DNA of 64,000 bases from Azotobacter paspali (GTDB taxonomy: Bacteria > Pseudomonadota > Gammaproteobacteria > Pseudomonadales > Pseudomonadaceae), in the NCBI RefSeq assembly GCF_042434745.1, contig NZ_JBHLSS010000047.1. One strand, given 5' to 3'. The position numbers and the translations under genes are program-made. Below the pieces are notes generated by a model. That model was not told the origin of the DNA and searched no databases. It saw nothing but the letters and a program-made list of their open reading frames with translations. Of the stretch, positions 7,421 through 15,976 are shown piece after piece (within the stretch, counting starts at the first letter, position 1; each line of letters opens with the position of its first letter).

Positions 7421-9223
7421 TCAGAGCTGGTAGATCGTCGCCTGCCAGGGCTGGAGCGATACGCTCGCGGCATCGGGTTGCACCGACTGCCGCGCGACGT
7501 CGTTGTCCAGCAGCGTGGCGGCGATCCGCAGTCCTTCCGGCAGGTCGTAGGCGATTGTCTCGCGGGTGAAGTTGATCAGCACCAGATAGCGCTTGTCGTC
7601 GAGCGTGCGCGTGTAGGCGAAGACCTTGGGATTGGCCGGATCGAGATCGCGGAACTGTCCGTGGATGAGCGCGGGAATCTGGCGGCGCACTTCCAGCAAG
7701 CGACGGTAGTGATGGTAGATCGAGCCGGGATCCTCGACCTGGGATGCCGCATTGATCTGCCCGTAGTTCGGGTTGACCGCAAGCCAGGGCTTGCCGGTGG
7801 TGAAGCCGCCGTTCGGCGCGTCGCTCCACTGCATCGGGGTGCGGGCGTTGTCGCGGCTGGTCTGGCGCAGGTGGGCGAGATACTCGTCCGCCGACACCTT
7901 GCCGCTTTCCACGAAGTCGTGCCATTGGCCCTTCACTTCGACATCGTCGTAGTCCTCGATGCTACGGAAGGGATAGTTGGTCATGCCCAGTTCGTCGCCC
8001 TGGTAGAGGAAGGGCGTAGCGCGCTGGGTGAGCATCATGGTCGCCAGCGCCTTGGCCGAGGCGGCTCGCCATTCGGGGCTGTCGTCGCCGAAATGGGAAA
8101 CGGCACGGGGATTGTCGTGGTTGCCCAGGAAACTGGCGTTCCAGCCATGCTTGCCGCCGGTGTGGTCGATCCGCGCGTAGGTCGCCTTGAGCTCGGGCAG
8201 CGTCCAGTCCTTTTTGCGCCAGCCGTCGCGGTCCAGCCGCACCAGGTCGAAATGGAAGATCATGTTCAGTTCATGACGGCGGGCGTCGGTGAACAGCGGT
8301 GCCTGCTCGAAGGTGATGCCGAAGGCTTCGCCGACCGTCATGGCGTCATAGCGGGACAGGACTTCGCGGTTCATTTCCTGGAGATACTCATGGATGCGCG
8401 GGCCGTTCGCGTAGACGAACTCGGGATGGGCCAGGGCTTCCGGACGCAGGTCAGGCAGGCCGTCCTGTTTGGAGATGAAGGGAATCACGTCCATGCGGAA
8501 GCCGGACACGCCCTTGTCCAGCCAGAAGCGCATAATGTCGTGGACCTCGGCGCGGACCTTGGGGTTTTCCCAGTTCAGGTCGGGCTGCTTGTCGGCGAAG
8601 TAGTGGAGGTAGTACTGCCCCGTGGCCTCGTCCTTCTTCCAGGCCGAGCCGCCGAAGAACGACGGATAGTTGTTCGGCGCAGCGCCGTCCTTGCCGTCGC
8701 GCCATATGTAGTAGTCGCGATAGGGGTTGTCCTTGGACTGGCGGCTCTCGACGAACCAGCGATGCTCGTCGCTGCTGTGATTGACCACCAGATCGATGAT
8801 CAGGCGCATGTCGCGCTTCTTCATCTCGGCGAGCAGGCGCTCGAAGTCGTCCATGTTGCCGAATTCGCTCATCACCTTGCGGTAATCGCGGATGTCGTAG
8901 CCGTTGTCGGCGTTGGGCGAGTCAAAGTGCGGGCTCAGCCAGATCGTGTCGACACCCAGCGTCTTCAGGTAATCCAGCTTCGCGGTGATGCCGTTCAGGT
9001 CGCCGATGCCGTCACCGTTCGTGTCGTTGAACGAGCGCGGATAGACTTGGTAGACGACCGCTTCCTTCCACCAGGGTGCGCCGGGGCGGGCGGCCAAAGT
9101 TTCCACAACGTCTTCTCGCGCCATGTCGCTGCCTGCGTTCGGAGTGCCCATCGCTGTTTGAAATATGACTAGAGTGCCGAGCATGGCACTCGACAGGGTT
9201 CTGCAAAAGCTTGCCGTCTGCAT
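7421..9223 (-). CDS. Secreted GH13 enzyme, probable sucrose isomerase (isomaltulose synthase)
   Basis: A 600-residue glycoside hydrolase family 13 protein with a Sec signal peptide (SSAMLGTLVIFQTAMG, cleavage near residues 26-30). Catalytic landmarks fit the oligo-1,6-glucosidase/sucrose isomerase subfamily: DLVVNHSSDEH (144-154), nucleophile Asp245 in GFRMDVIPF, acid/base Glu299 in MTVGEAFG and Asp370 in FLGNHDNPR. Residues 329-333 read RLDRD, the motif known from Klebsiella PalI to control product specificity in sucrose isomerases; ordinary oligo-1,6-glucosidases lack it. Periplasmic export also fits this group. It would turn sucrose into isomaltulose and trehalulose. AGGAAA precedes the ATG, and a LacI-type palindrome lies upstream. 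Other possibilities are an exported alpha-glucosidase or trehalose-forming enzyme. Confidence 0.78.
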   Translation of the reverse strand: MQTASFCRTLSSAMLGTLVIFQTAMGTPNAGSDMAREDVVETLAARPGAPWWKEAVVYQVYPRSFNDTNGDGIGDLNGITAKLDYLKTLGVDTIWLSPHFDSPNADNGYDIRDYRKVMSEFGNMDDFERLLAEMKKRDMRLIIDLVVNHSSDEHRWFVESRQSKDNPYRDYYIWRDGKDGAAPNNYPSFFGGSAWKKDEATGQYYLHYFADKQPDLNWENPKVRAEVHDIMRFWLDKGVSGFRMDVIPFISKQDGLPDLRPEALAHPEFVYANGPRIHEYLQEMNREVLSRYDAMTVGEAFGITFEQAPLFTDARRHELNMIFHFDLVRLDRDGWRKKDWTLPELKATYARIDHTGGKHGWNASFLGNHDNPRAVSHFGDDSPEWRAASAKALATMMLTQRATPFLYQGDELGMTNYPFRSIEDYDDVEVKGQWHDFVESGKVSADEYLAHLRQTSRDNARTPMQWSDAPNGGFTTGKPWLAVNPNYGQINAASQVEDPGSIYHHYRRLLEVRRQIPALIHGQFRDLDPANPKVFAYTRTLDDKRYLVLINFTRETIAYDLPEGLRIAATLLDNDVARQSVQPDAASVSLQPWQATIYQL

Positions 9224-9359
9224 GACGTTTCCTTTCCGGGGTTTGAGTTCTTATTGTTCGGCGCTTCCCGCTTGCGGCCGGGGCCATAGCGAGGCGGACG
9301 GGGAGGGACCTCGGCGATCTCCCCATGCTTCTGGAGGAATATATCCTGTGTTTCGCTCG

Positions 9360-9375
9360 GATGAAACGATTCATC
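9360..9375 (-). promoter_or_regulatory. Candidate LacI/GalR-type operator for the GH13 gene
   Basis: GATGAAACGATTCATC is a 16-bp palindrome with one mismatched pair and a central CG, the layout of LacI/GalR-family operators. It lies 137 bases upstream of the GH13 start in a 225-base gap that otherwise contains no gene. It suggests sugar-responsive repression; no LacI-family gene is seen in this window. Confidence 0.4.
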
Positions 9376-9448
9376 ATGTTTGCATGCCGCCGCTCCGGCG
9401 CCCGGCTCGAGGCGGCGGAGTGCGGGAGTTCGAGACGGAAGCCGTAAT

Positions 9449-10768
9449 TCAGCGATAGCGGTACATCGCCAGGGCTTCGGGTAGCGCGTGGATGGCGATG
9501 CCGCCGAGCAGCGCCAGGCACAGCGGCAGGACCAGCCACCAGGTGCGTGCGTCGAGTCTCTCGAGCGGGGTCCGTCGTTGCACCAGGGCCAGGCTGAGGG
9601 CACAGAGGCTGCTGGCGAGCAGAGCGCCAGCAACGATGTCGGTCGGCCAGTGCACGCCCAGGTAGACGCGCGACAAGGCGATGGTCATTGCCGGCAGGCA
9701 GGCCAGCAGCAGCCAGGTCAGGCGCATCCGTGGCGTCTGGCCGCGGCCGGCGAGGACGCCCAGGGTGAGGAAGAAGGCGAAGGCCGCCGAGCTGTGTCCG
9801 CTGGGCAGGCTATAGCTGTGCAGCGGCTCGAGCAGGACTTCCGGGCGGCCGCGGGCGAACAGCAGCTTCAGGCCACCGTTGGCCAGGGCCGTGCCGAGCA
9901 AGGTCATGCTGGCGAACAGGGCCGCGCGCCATTGCCGGACGATCAGCAGCAGCAGGACGAGCAGCAGGCCGGCGTAGAGCTGGGTTTCGAAGTCGCCCAG
10001 GCGGGTGATCAGCACCATCGCCCGGTCGAGGCCGGCGTGGCGATGCTCCTGGATCAGCGCCAGCAGCCCCTGGTCGAGTTCGTGCAGATGGCTCCAGCCC
10101 AGCAGCAGGGTGCCGAGCGACGCCAGGCAGAGGCCGGCGGCCAGCGGCGTGGCCCAGCGCGGGCGGCGCACGCTGGTATGCACGATCAGGCCGATGACCA
10201 GCGCTAGTCCCGCCGCGAGCGCCCCGGCTTCGCTCCAGAAACCCTCGGGCAGCGGCAGGCGCAGCGCCGCGCCGGTGGTCCAGCCCGGCAGCAGATAAAC
10301 CACCGACCAGCCGGCGGCGGCCAGCAGGCTGACGGCGGCGAAACGCGGCAGCGGCATGTCGAGCATGCCGGCGATCATCGGCAGCATCGGCCGCAGCGGG
10401 CCGATGTAGCGGCCGACCAGCAGGCTGACGATGCCGTAGCGCTGGAAATACACCTCGGCGCCGACCAGCCATTCCGGATGGTGGCGCAGGATGGGCAAGC
10501 GCCGGATGCCCTCGTGGAAGTGCCGGCCCAGGGCGTAGGAGATGGCGTCGCCGAGCAGTCCGCCGGCATAGCCCAGCAGCAGGGTTTGGCCGAGGCCCAG
10601 GGCGCCGCTGCCGGCCATGGCAGCGATCGCGAACATCAGTACGGTGCCGGGGACGATGATGCCGAGTATCGCCAGGCATTCGAAGCAGGCGATCAGGAAG
10701 ATGGCCAGTCCCAGCCATTCGGGGTGAGTGGTCAGCCAGCCGGTCAGGCTGTCGAGCCATGCGCTCAT
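9449..10768 (-). CDS. DedA-PAP2 fusion membrane protein
   Basis: A 439-residue polytopic inner-membrane protein made of two families. The N-terminal half (about 1-190) is a DedA/SNARE-associated domain with FECLAILGIIVPG and GRYIGPLRPMLPMIAG. The C-terminal half carries the three PAP2 phosphatase motifs: KLLFARGRP, PSGHS and SRVYLGVHWPTD. Fusions of this kind occur in pseudomonads and probably act on undecaprenyl pyrophosphate or phosphatidate-type lipids, with the DedA part possibly flipping the lipid. ATG 10768 is chosen because AAGGAG precedes it and the protein then starts like other DedA proteins. The gene is divergent from proA. Confidence 0.85.
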   Translation of the reverse strand: MSAWLDSLTGWLTTHPEWLGLAIFLIACFECLAILGIIVPGTVLMFAIAAMAGSGALGLGQTLLLGYAGGLLGDAISYALGRHFHEGIRRLPILRHHPEWLVGAEVYFQRYGIVSLLVGRYIGPLRPMLPMIAGMLDMPLPRFAAVSLLAAAGWSVVYLLPGWTTGAALRLPLPEGFWSEAGALAAGLALVIGLIVHTSVRRPRWATPLAAGLCLASLGTLLLGWSHLHELDQGLLALIQEHRHAGLDRAMVLITRLGDFETQLYAGLLLVLLLLIVRQWRAALFASMTLLGTALANGGLKLLFARGRPEVLLEPLHSYSLPSGHSSAAFAFFLTLGVLAGRGQTPRMRLTWLLLACLPAMTIALSRVYLGVHWPTDIVAGALLASSLCALSLALVQRRTPLERLDARTWWLVLPLCLALLGGIAIHALPEALAMYRYR

Positions 10769-10910
10769 CGAGTGGCACTCCTTGTTATGGTCCTGTGGGG
10801 GCGGCTCCCGGACCGCCGAGCCGCGCATGATAGCAGCCGCGCCGGCCGGCGCGTGTACGGCGCGGTGCGACCTTGTGCCCGGGCCGCTGGGCGCGGGGCG
10901 GCGGTATCGC

Positions 10911-10916
10911 TATAAT
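10911..10916 (+). promoter_or_regulatory. Candidate -10 box for the proA operon
   Basis: A perfect TATAAT lies 34 bases upstream of the proA start codon in the region divergent from the DedA-PAP2 gene. No clear -35 hexamer is present at 16-18 bp spacing, so confidence is limited. Confidence 0.38.
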
Positions 10917-10950
10917 CAGCGGCTTTCCCCCGACTGCCAGACCCGAGACC

Positions 10951-12216
10951 ATGACCGAGTCCGTGCTCGACTACATGACCCGCCTGGGCCGCGCCGCCCG
11001 CGAAGCCTCGCGGGTGCTCGCGCGCACCAGCACCGCGCAGAAGAACCGTGCCCTGGAGGCCGCCGCCGCGACCCTGGACGATGCCCGCGAGGCGCTCGCC
11101 GCGGCCAACGCGCAGGATCTGGCGGCCGGTCGCGCTGGCGGCCTGGACGAGGCCATGCTCGACCGTCTGGCGCTGACTCCGGCGCGCATCGACGAAATGA
11201 TCGAGGGACTGCGCCAGGTCGCCCGCTTGCCCGACCCGGTCGGCGAAATCCGCGACATGCGCTACATGCCCTCGGGCATCCAGGTCGGCAAGATGCGCGT
11301 GCCGCTGGGGGTGATCGGCATCGTCTACGAGTCGCGCCCGAACGTGACCATCGACGCCGCCAGCCTGTGCCTGAAGTCGGGCAACGCCACCATCCTGCGC
11401 GGCGGTTCGGAAGCGATCCACTCCAACCAGGCGATCGCCCGCTGTATCCGGTTGGGCTTGGCCGAGGCCGGCCTGCCGGCGGCGGCCGTACAAGTGGTGG
11501 AGACCACCGACCGCGCCGCCGTCGGCGCGCTGATCGGCATGCCGGAATTCGTCGACGTGATAGTCCCGCGCGGCGGCAAGGGCCTGATCGAGCGCATCAG
11601 CCGCGAGGCGAAGGTACCGGTGATTAAGCATCTGGACGGCATTTGCCACGTTTACATCGACAGCGCCGCCGACCTCGACAAGGCGATTCGCGTCGCCGAC
11701 AACGCCAAGACCCAGCGCTTCGCACCCTGCAACACCATGGAAACCCTGCTGGTGCATGCTGCCATCGCCGCCCGCGCCCTGCCGCCGCTCGGCGAGATCT
11801 ACCGGGCCAAGGGCGTCGAACTGCGCGGCTGCCCGCGCAGTCGCGAACTGCTCGGCCCCGGTACGCTGGAGGCGAGCGAGGAGGACTGGTCCAGCGAGTA
11901 CAACGCACCGATCCTCTCGGTGCGCGTGGTGGATTCGCTGGACGAGGCCATCGCCCACATCAACCGCTACGGCTCGCACCACACCGATGCGATCGTCACC
12001 GAGAGCTTCACCGACGTGCGGCGCTTTCTCGCCGAGGTGGACTCCAGTTCGGTGATGGTCAACGCCTCGACACGCTTCGCCGACGGCTTCGAGTATGGCC
12101 TGGGCGCGGAGATTGGTATTTCCACCGATAAGCTGCACGCCCGTGGCCCGGTCGGTCTTGAGGGGCTGACCAGCGAGAAGTACGTCGTGTTTGGCGATGG
12201 CCACGTGCGCGGCTGA
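10951..12216 (+). CDS. proA: Gamma-glutamyl phosphate reductase
   Basis: A 421-residue cytosolic enzyme that reduces gamma-glutamyl phosphate to glutamate semialdehyde with NADPH in proline synthesis. It starts [20 protein letters not shown] like pseudomonad ProA, and contains [14 protein letters not shown] sequence ([18 protein letters not shown]), the catalytic-cysteine segment [14 protein letters not shown] and [12 protein letters not shown]. Full length for the family. The final base of its TGA is the first base of the nadD ATG, so the two are translationally coupled. It heads the long rightward gene cluster. Confidence 0.95.
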   Translation: MTESVLDYMTRLGRAAREASRVLARTSTAQKNRALEAAAATLDDAREALAAANAQDLAAGRAGGLDEAMLDRLALTPARIDEMIEGLRQVARLPDPVGEIRDMRYMPSGIQVGKMRVPLGVIGIVYESRPNVTIDAASLCLKSGNATILRGGSEAIHSNQAIARCIRLGLAEAGLPAAAVQVVETTDRAAVGALIGMPEFVDVIVPRGGKGLIERISREAKVPVIKHLDGICHVYIDSAADLDKAIRVADNAKTQRFAPCNTMETLLVHAAIAARALPPLGEIYRAKGVELRGCPRSRELLGPGTLEASEEDWSSEYNAPILSVRVVDSLDEAIAHINRYGSHHTDAIVTESFTDVRRFLAEVDSSSVMVNASTRFADGFEYGLGAEIGISTDKLHARGPVGLEGLTSEKYVVFGDGHVRG

Positions 12217-12860
12217 TGGCGAAAAAGATCGGAATTCTCGGCGGCACCTTCGACCCCATCCACATCGGTCATCTGCGCGGTGCCCTCGAGGTCGCCGAGC
12301 AGTTCGGTCTCGACGAGCTGCGCCTGATTCCCTGCGCCCACCCGCCGCACCGGCAGTCGCCGCAGGTATCGGCGGCCGACCGCCTGGCGATGGTCCGTTG
12401 CGCGGTCGACGGCGTGCCGCCACTGCGCGTGGACGACCGTGAACTTCGCCGCGAGCGACCGTCCTATACCATTGACACCCTGGAATCCCTGCGTGGCGAG
12501 CTGGCCCCGGACGACCAGTTGTTTCTCCTGCTCGGCTGGGACGCTTTCTGCGGCCTGCCGGGCTGGCATCGCTGGTGGGAACTGCTCGACCACTGCCATA
12601 TCCTGGTCCTGCAGCGCCCGGATGCCGCCAGCGAGCCGCCACAAGCGCTGCGCAACCTGCTGGCGGCACGCAGCGTCGGCGACCCGCAGGCCCTCGCCGG
12701 GCCGGGCGGGAGCATCGCCTTCGTCTGGCAGACGCCGTTGGAGGTTTCCGCCACGCAGATTCGCGAGCGCCTGGCCGGCGGCCGCTCGGTGCGCTTCCTG
12801 GTACCCGATGCGGTGTTGGCCTATATCCATGCGCACGGGTTGTACCCGGCGTCGAACTGA
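12216..12860 (+). CDS. nadD: Nicotinate-nucleotide adenylyltransferase
   Basis: A 214-residue enzyme of NAD synthesis that adenylates nicotinate mononucleotide. The nucleotidyltransferase motif [12 protein letters not shown] sits at residues 9-20, and the C-terminal [20 protein letters not shown] is the family's ISST-x-IR equivalent. Start overlaps the proA stop by one base. The order proA-nadD-rsfS-rlmH is conserved in pseudomonads. Confidence 0.95.
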   Translation: MAKKIGILGGTFDPIHIGHLRGALEVAEQFGLDELRLIPCAHPPHRQSPQVSAADRLAMVRCAVDGVPPLRVDDRELRRERPSYTIDTLESLRGELAPDDQLFLLLGWDAFCGLPGWHRWWELLDHCHILVLQRPDAASEPPQALRNLLAARSVGDPQALAGPGGSIAFVWQTPLEVSATQIRERLAGGRSVRFLVPDAVLAYIHAHGLYPASN

Positions 12861-12880
12861 ACAATTCATACGAGTCATTC

Positions 12881-13234
12881 ATGCAGAACGAACAATTGGT
12901 CCAGTTGGCGGTCGATGCCCTGGAAGACCTCAAGGCCAAGGACATTACCGTCATCGATGTGCGCGGCAAGACTAGCGTCACCGACTTCATGGTGGTTGCC
13001 AGCGGTACTTCCGGACGCCATGTGAAATCCCTCGCCGAAAACGTCCTGGAGAAGGTCAAGGCGCAAGACGTGCGTCCGCTCGGCAGCGAAGGACTGGAGG
13101 GGGGCGAATGGGCGCTGCTCGACCTGGGCGACGTGGTGGTCCATGTGATGCAGGTCGCCACCCGCCAGTTCTACGATCTCGAGCGTCTCTGGCAGGGTGC
13201 GGAACAGAGCCGGGCTCAGCACGGCGAGGAATGA
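12881..13234 (+). CDS. rsfS: Ribosome silencing factor RsfS
   Basis: A 117-residue protein of the Iojap/RsfS family, which binds ribosomal protein uL14 and blocks joining of the 50S and 30S subunits in starvation. Family landmarks are [36 protein letters not shown] and [16 protein letters not shown]. It is 20 bases after nadD and seven before rlmH, inside one transcript. Confidence 0.95.
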   Translation: MQNEQLVQLAVDALEDLKAKDITVIDVRGKTSVTDFMVVASGTSGRHVKSLAENVLEKVKAQDVRPLGSEGLEGGEWALLDLGDVVVHVMQVATRQFYDLERLWQGAEQSRAQHGEE

Positions 13235-13241
13235 AACCGTC

Positions 13242-13709
13242 GTGCGTTTGCGCCTGATCGCCGTGGGTTCGCGCATGCCGCGTTGGGTGGAGGAGGGCTG
13301 GCACGAGTATGCCAGGCGCCTGCCGCCCGAGCTGGCTCTCGAACTGGTGGAAATCCCCCTGCACACGCGGAGCAAGAATGCCGATGTGGCCCGCCTGATC
13401 CGCCAGGAGGGGGAGGCCATGCTGGGCAAGGTGCAGCCGGGCGAGCGTATCGTCACCCTGGAAGTGGCCGGCAAGTCCTGGAGCACCGAGCAACTGGCCG
13501 CCGAGCTGGAGCGCTGGCGGCTCGACGCGCGCACCGTCAATCTTATGGTCGGCGGCCCGGAAGGTCTGGCCCCGGAGGTCTGCGCGCGCAGCGAGCAGCG
13601 CTGGTCGCTGTCGCCGCTGACCCTGCCGCATCCCTTGGTCCGCATCCTCATCGGCGAGCAGCTCTATCGCGCCTGGACCCTGCTGTCCGGGCATCCGTAT
13701 CACAAATGA
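13242..13709 (+). CDS. rlmH: 23S rRNA pseudouridine-1915 N3-methyltransferase
   Basis: A 155-residue SPOUT methyltransferase that modifies pseudouridine 1915 in helix 69 of 23S rRNA. It has the S-adenosylmethionine-binding knot [14 protein letters not shown] and the C-terminal [18 protein letters not shown] and HPYHK, essentially family-consensus. GTG at 13242 gives the usual N-terminus [12 protein letters not shown]; the in-frame ATG further upstream would add residues not seen in homologues. Confidence 0.95.
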   Translation: MRLRLIAVGSRMPRWVEEGWHEYARRLPPELALELVEIPLHTRSKNADVARLIRQEGEAMLGKVQPGERIVTLEVAGKSWSTEQLAAELERWRLDARTVNLMVGGPEGLAPEVCARSEQRWSLSPLTLPHPLVRILIGEQLYRAWTLLSGHPYHK

Positions 13710-13722
13710 CCGCGGTTTGCAG

Positions 13723-15645
13723 ATGCCGGAGCCGATTCGCCTCAAAGACCACGAGAAGGACGCGCGCCTGGTGCGCGCGCGGGCCGTTGTCGGCGCCACG
13801 GCTATCGTGCTGCTGTCGCTGGTGCTGGTGGTGCGCCTGTACTACCTGCAGGTAGTTCAGTACGAGCATCACTCGACCCTGGCGGAAAACAATCGCATCC
13901 ACGTGCAACCGATCCCGCCGAACCGCGGGCTGATCTTCGACCGCAACGGGGTGATTCTCGCCGATAACCGGCCGAGCTTCAGCCTGACGGTGACTCGCGA
14001 GCGTGCCGGCGACTGGCAGAAGGTGCTGGACACCATCGTCGAGGTGCTCGAACTCGGCGCGGAGGAGCGCGCCCTGTTCGAGAAGCGCGTGCGCCAGGGA
14101 CGCCGGCCGTTCGAGCCGGTGCCGGTATTGTTCGAGCTGTCCGAGGAGCAGATCGCCCGCGTCGCGGTCAACCAGTTCCTTCTGCCGGGGGTGGAAGTGG
14201 CCGCCCAACTGGTCCGTCACTATCCGCAGGGCGAGCATTTCGCCCATTCGGTCGGCTACGTCGGGCGGATCAACGAGCGCGAACTGAAGAGGCTCGACCC
14301 GGTCGACTACAGCGGCACCCACCATATCGGCAAGACCGGCATAGAACTGTTCTACGAGGATCTGCTGCACGGCCAGGTGGGCTACGAGGAGGTCGAGACC
14401 AACGCCCGCGGGCGGGTGCTGCGGGTGCTCAAGCATACCGCCCCGGTGCCCGGCAAGGATCTCACCCTGACCCTCGACCTGAACCTGCAAAAGGCCGCCG
14501 AGGCGGCCCTCGGCGACCGGCGCGGCGCAGTGATCGCCATCGACCCGGCGACCGGCGGCGTGCTGGCGATGGTCAGCCAGCCGAGTTTCAATCCCAACCT
14601 GTTCGTCACCGGGATCAGCCTCAAGGATTATGCCGCACTGCGCGATTCCATCGACCGTCCGCTCTACAACCGGGTGCTGCGCGGCATCTATCCGCCGGGT
14701 TCGACCATCAAGCCGATGGTCGCCCTGGCCGGACTCGACAGCGGGGTGGTGGAGCGCAGCACGCGGGTCTTCGACCCCGGCTTCTTCCAGTTGCCCAACG
14801 TCAGCCACAAGTACCGCAACTGGAACCGCGGCGGCGACGGCTGGGTGAACATGGAGGCGGCTATCACCCGTTCCAACGACACCTATTTCTATTCCTTGGC
14901 GCACCGCATGGGCATCGATCGCCTGCACCGCTATCTGAGTCAGTTCGGCATTGGCCAGCGGGTGTCCCTGGACATGTTCGAGGAGGCCTCCGGGCTGATG
15001 CCCTCGCGCGAATGGAAACGGGTCAGCCGGCGCCAAGCCTGGTATCCGGGGGAAACCCTGATCACCGGAATCGGCCAGGGCTACATGCTGGCCACCCCGC
15101 TGCAACTGGCCCAGGCCACGGCCCTCCTGGCGAACAAGGGCAAGTGGCACCGTCCGCGCCTGCTGATGCAGGCCGACGGCCTGACCCCGGAGCAACTGGT
15201 GGCGGGCGGCCTTCTGGAGACGCGCCCGACACCGCCGGACATTCAACTCAGGGAGCCGCACAACTGGGACCTGATCAATTCCGACATGCAGCAGGTCATG
15301 CACGGTGCGCGCGGCACCGCGCACAAGGTCGGCGCCACGGCACACTACCGCATCGCTGGCAAGAGCGGCACGGCGCAGGTGGTGGCGATCCGCCAGGGCG
15401 AAAGGTATAACCGCAACAAGGTGCAGGAGCGTCATCGCGACCATGCGCTGTTCATCGCCTTCGCCCCGGCCGAGAATCCGCAGATCGCCGTGGCGGTGAT
15501 GGTGGAAAACGGCGAGTCCGGCTCCGGCGTCGCCGCGCCGGTGGCCAAGCAGGTGATGGACGCCTGGCTGCTCGACGAAAAAGGCCAGTTGAAGGCGACG
15601 GCGCAGTTCGCTGCGGCGCCGCAGGAGGGCATTCGTGAACAGTAG
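13723..15645 (+). CDS. mrdA: Penicillin-binding protein 2 (elongasome transpeptidase)
   Basis: A 640-residue class B PBP that cross-links peptidoglycan during rod elongation together with RodA. One N-terminal membrane helix (about 21-43) precedes the dimerisation domain. Transpeptidase motifs are STIK (327-330), SND (384-386) and KSGT (547-550). ATG 13723 gives the family N-terminus MPEPIRLKDHEKDARLVR. Its TAG stop at 15643-15645 contains the TA at which the adjacent 332-bp element inserted; the stop also exists in the reconstructed pre-insertion sequence, so PBP2 itself is unaffected. In the ancestral arrangement its end overlapped the rodA start; now the two are 320 bases apart. Confidence 0.95.
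   Translation: MPEPIRLKDHEKDARLVRARAVVGATAIVLLSLVLVVRLYYLQVVQYEHHSTLAENNRIHVQPIPPNRGLIFDRNGVILADNRPSFSLTVTRERAGDWQKVLDTIVEVLELGAEERALFEKRVRQGRRPFEPVPVLFELSEEQIARVAVNQFLLPGVEVAAQLVRHYPQGEHFAHSVGYVGRINERELKRLDPVDYSGTHHIGKTGIELFYEDLLHGQVGYEEVETNARGRVLRVLKHTAPVPGKDLTLTLDLNLQKAAEAALGDRRGAVIAIDPATGGVLAMVSQPSFNPNLFVTGISLKDYAALRDSIDRPLYNRVLRGIYPPGSTIKPMVALAGLDSGVVERSTRVFDPGFFQLPNVSHKYRNWNRGGDGWVNMEAAITRSNDTYFYSLAHRMGIDRLHRYLSQFGIGQRVSLDMFEEASGLMPSREWKRVSRRQAWYPGETLITGIGQGYMLATPLQLAQATALLANKGKWHRPRLLMQADGLTPEQLVAGGLLETRPTPPDIQLREPHNWDLINSDMQQVMHGARGTAHKVGATAHYRIAGKSGTAQVVAIRQGERYNRNKVQERHRDHALFIAFAPAENPQIAVAVMVENGESGSGVAAPVAKQVMDAWLLDEKGQLKATAQFAAAPQEGIREQ
15623..15637 (+). promoter_or_regulatory. Ancestral rodA ribosome-binding site and GTG start, now orphaned
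   Basis: AGGAGGG (15623-15629) sits five bases before GTG 15635 inside the mrdA 3' end. Joining the sequence left of the element to that right of it gives GTGAACAGTAGCTTCGAT, which reads (M)NSSFDRTL..., matching the expected RodA N-terminus. With the element present, translation from this GTG runs through the element in another frame and ends at TAG 15977-15979. Confidence 0.8.
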
Positions 15646-15976
15646 GGCCTGTCGTCAATTGTTTCCCGTGTCGCGACGGAGCCTGTTCCGGTACGGGGCA
15701 AGGTGCGAGGAAGGGCGTTTGTCCGACTCATCCATGTGCTTCACTCCCACGGATCTTGCGCGTAAAAACGCTCCCGGCGTTTTCATGGTCGTTCCGAATG
15801 AACGACGAGCGACGCGGCGCGATGCCGAAGCAGGCCCGTCCCGCCGGATTGCGCCGGAAATGGAGCCATGCGGCGTTGCGGCCCTCGGTAAGGGAACGAC
15901 CATTGTCCGCAGGTTGCACCTACCCGGCTCCGCTTCCGGCAGCAACGCAACCGGGGAGATGCTTGATGACAGGCCC
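15645..15976. mobile_element. 332-bp MITE-like element inserted in the 5' end of rodA
   Basis: Including the flanking TA, the left end reads TAGGGCCTGTCGTCAA and the right end TTGATGACAGGCCCTA, inverse of each other at 15 of 16 positions. TA flanks both sides (15643-15644 and 15977-15978), consistent with TA target duplication as in Tc1/IS630-type or some IS5-group elements. No transposase is encoded. It interrupts the otherwise overlapping mrdA-rodA pair. The right end carries GGGGAG (15953-15958) and ATG (15966), which now serve rodA. An AAAACGC/GCGTTTT hairpin at 15765-15783 could slow transcription. Confidence 0.85.

Noticed and set aside
15756..15965. A longer RodA with an N-terminal extension into the element
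   Set aside because: The frame is open, but there is no supported start and the extension is not RodA-like; ATG 15966 has a good ribosome-binding site.
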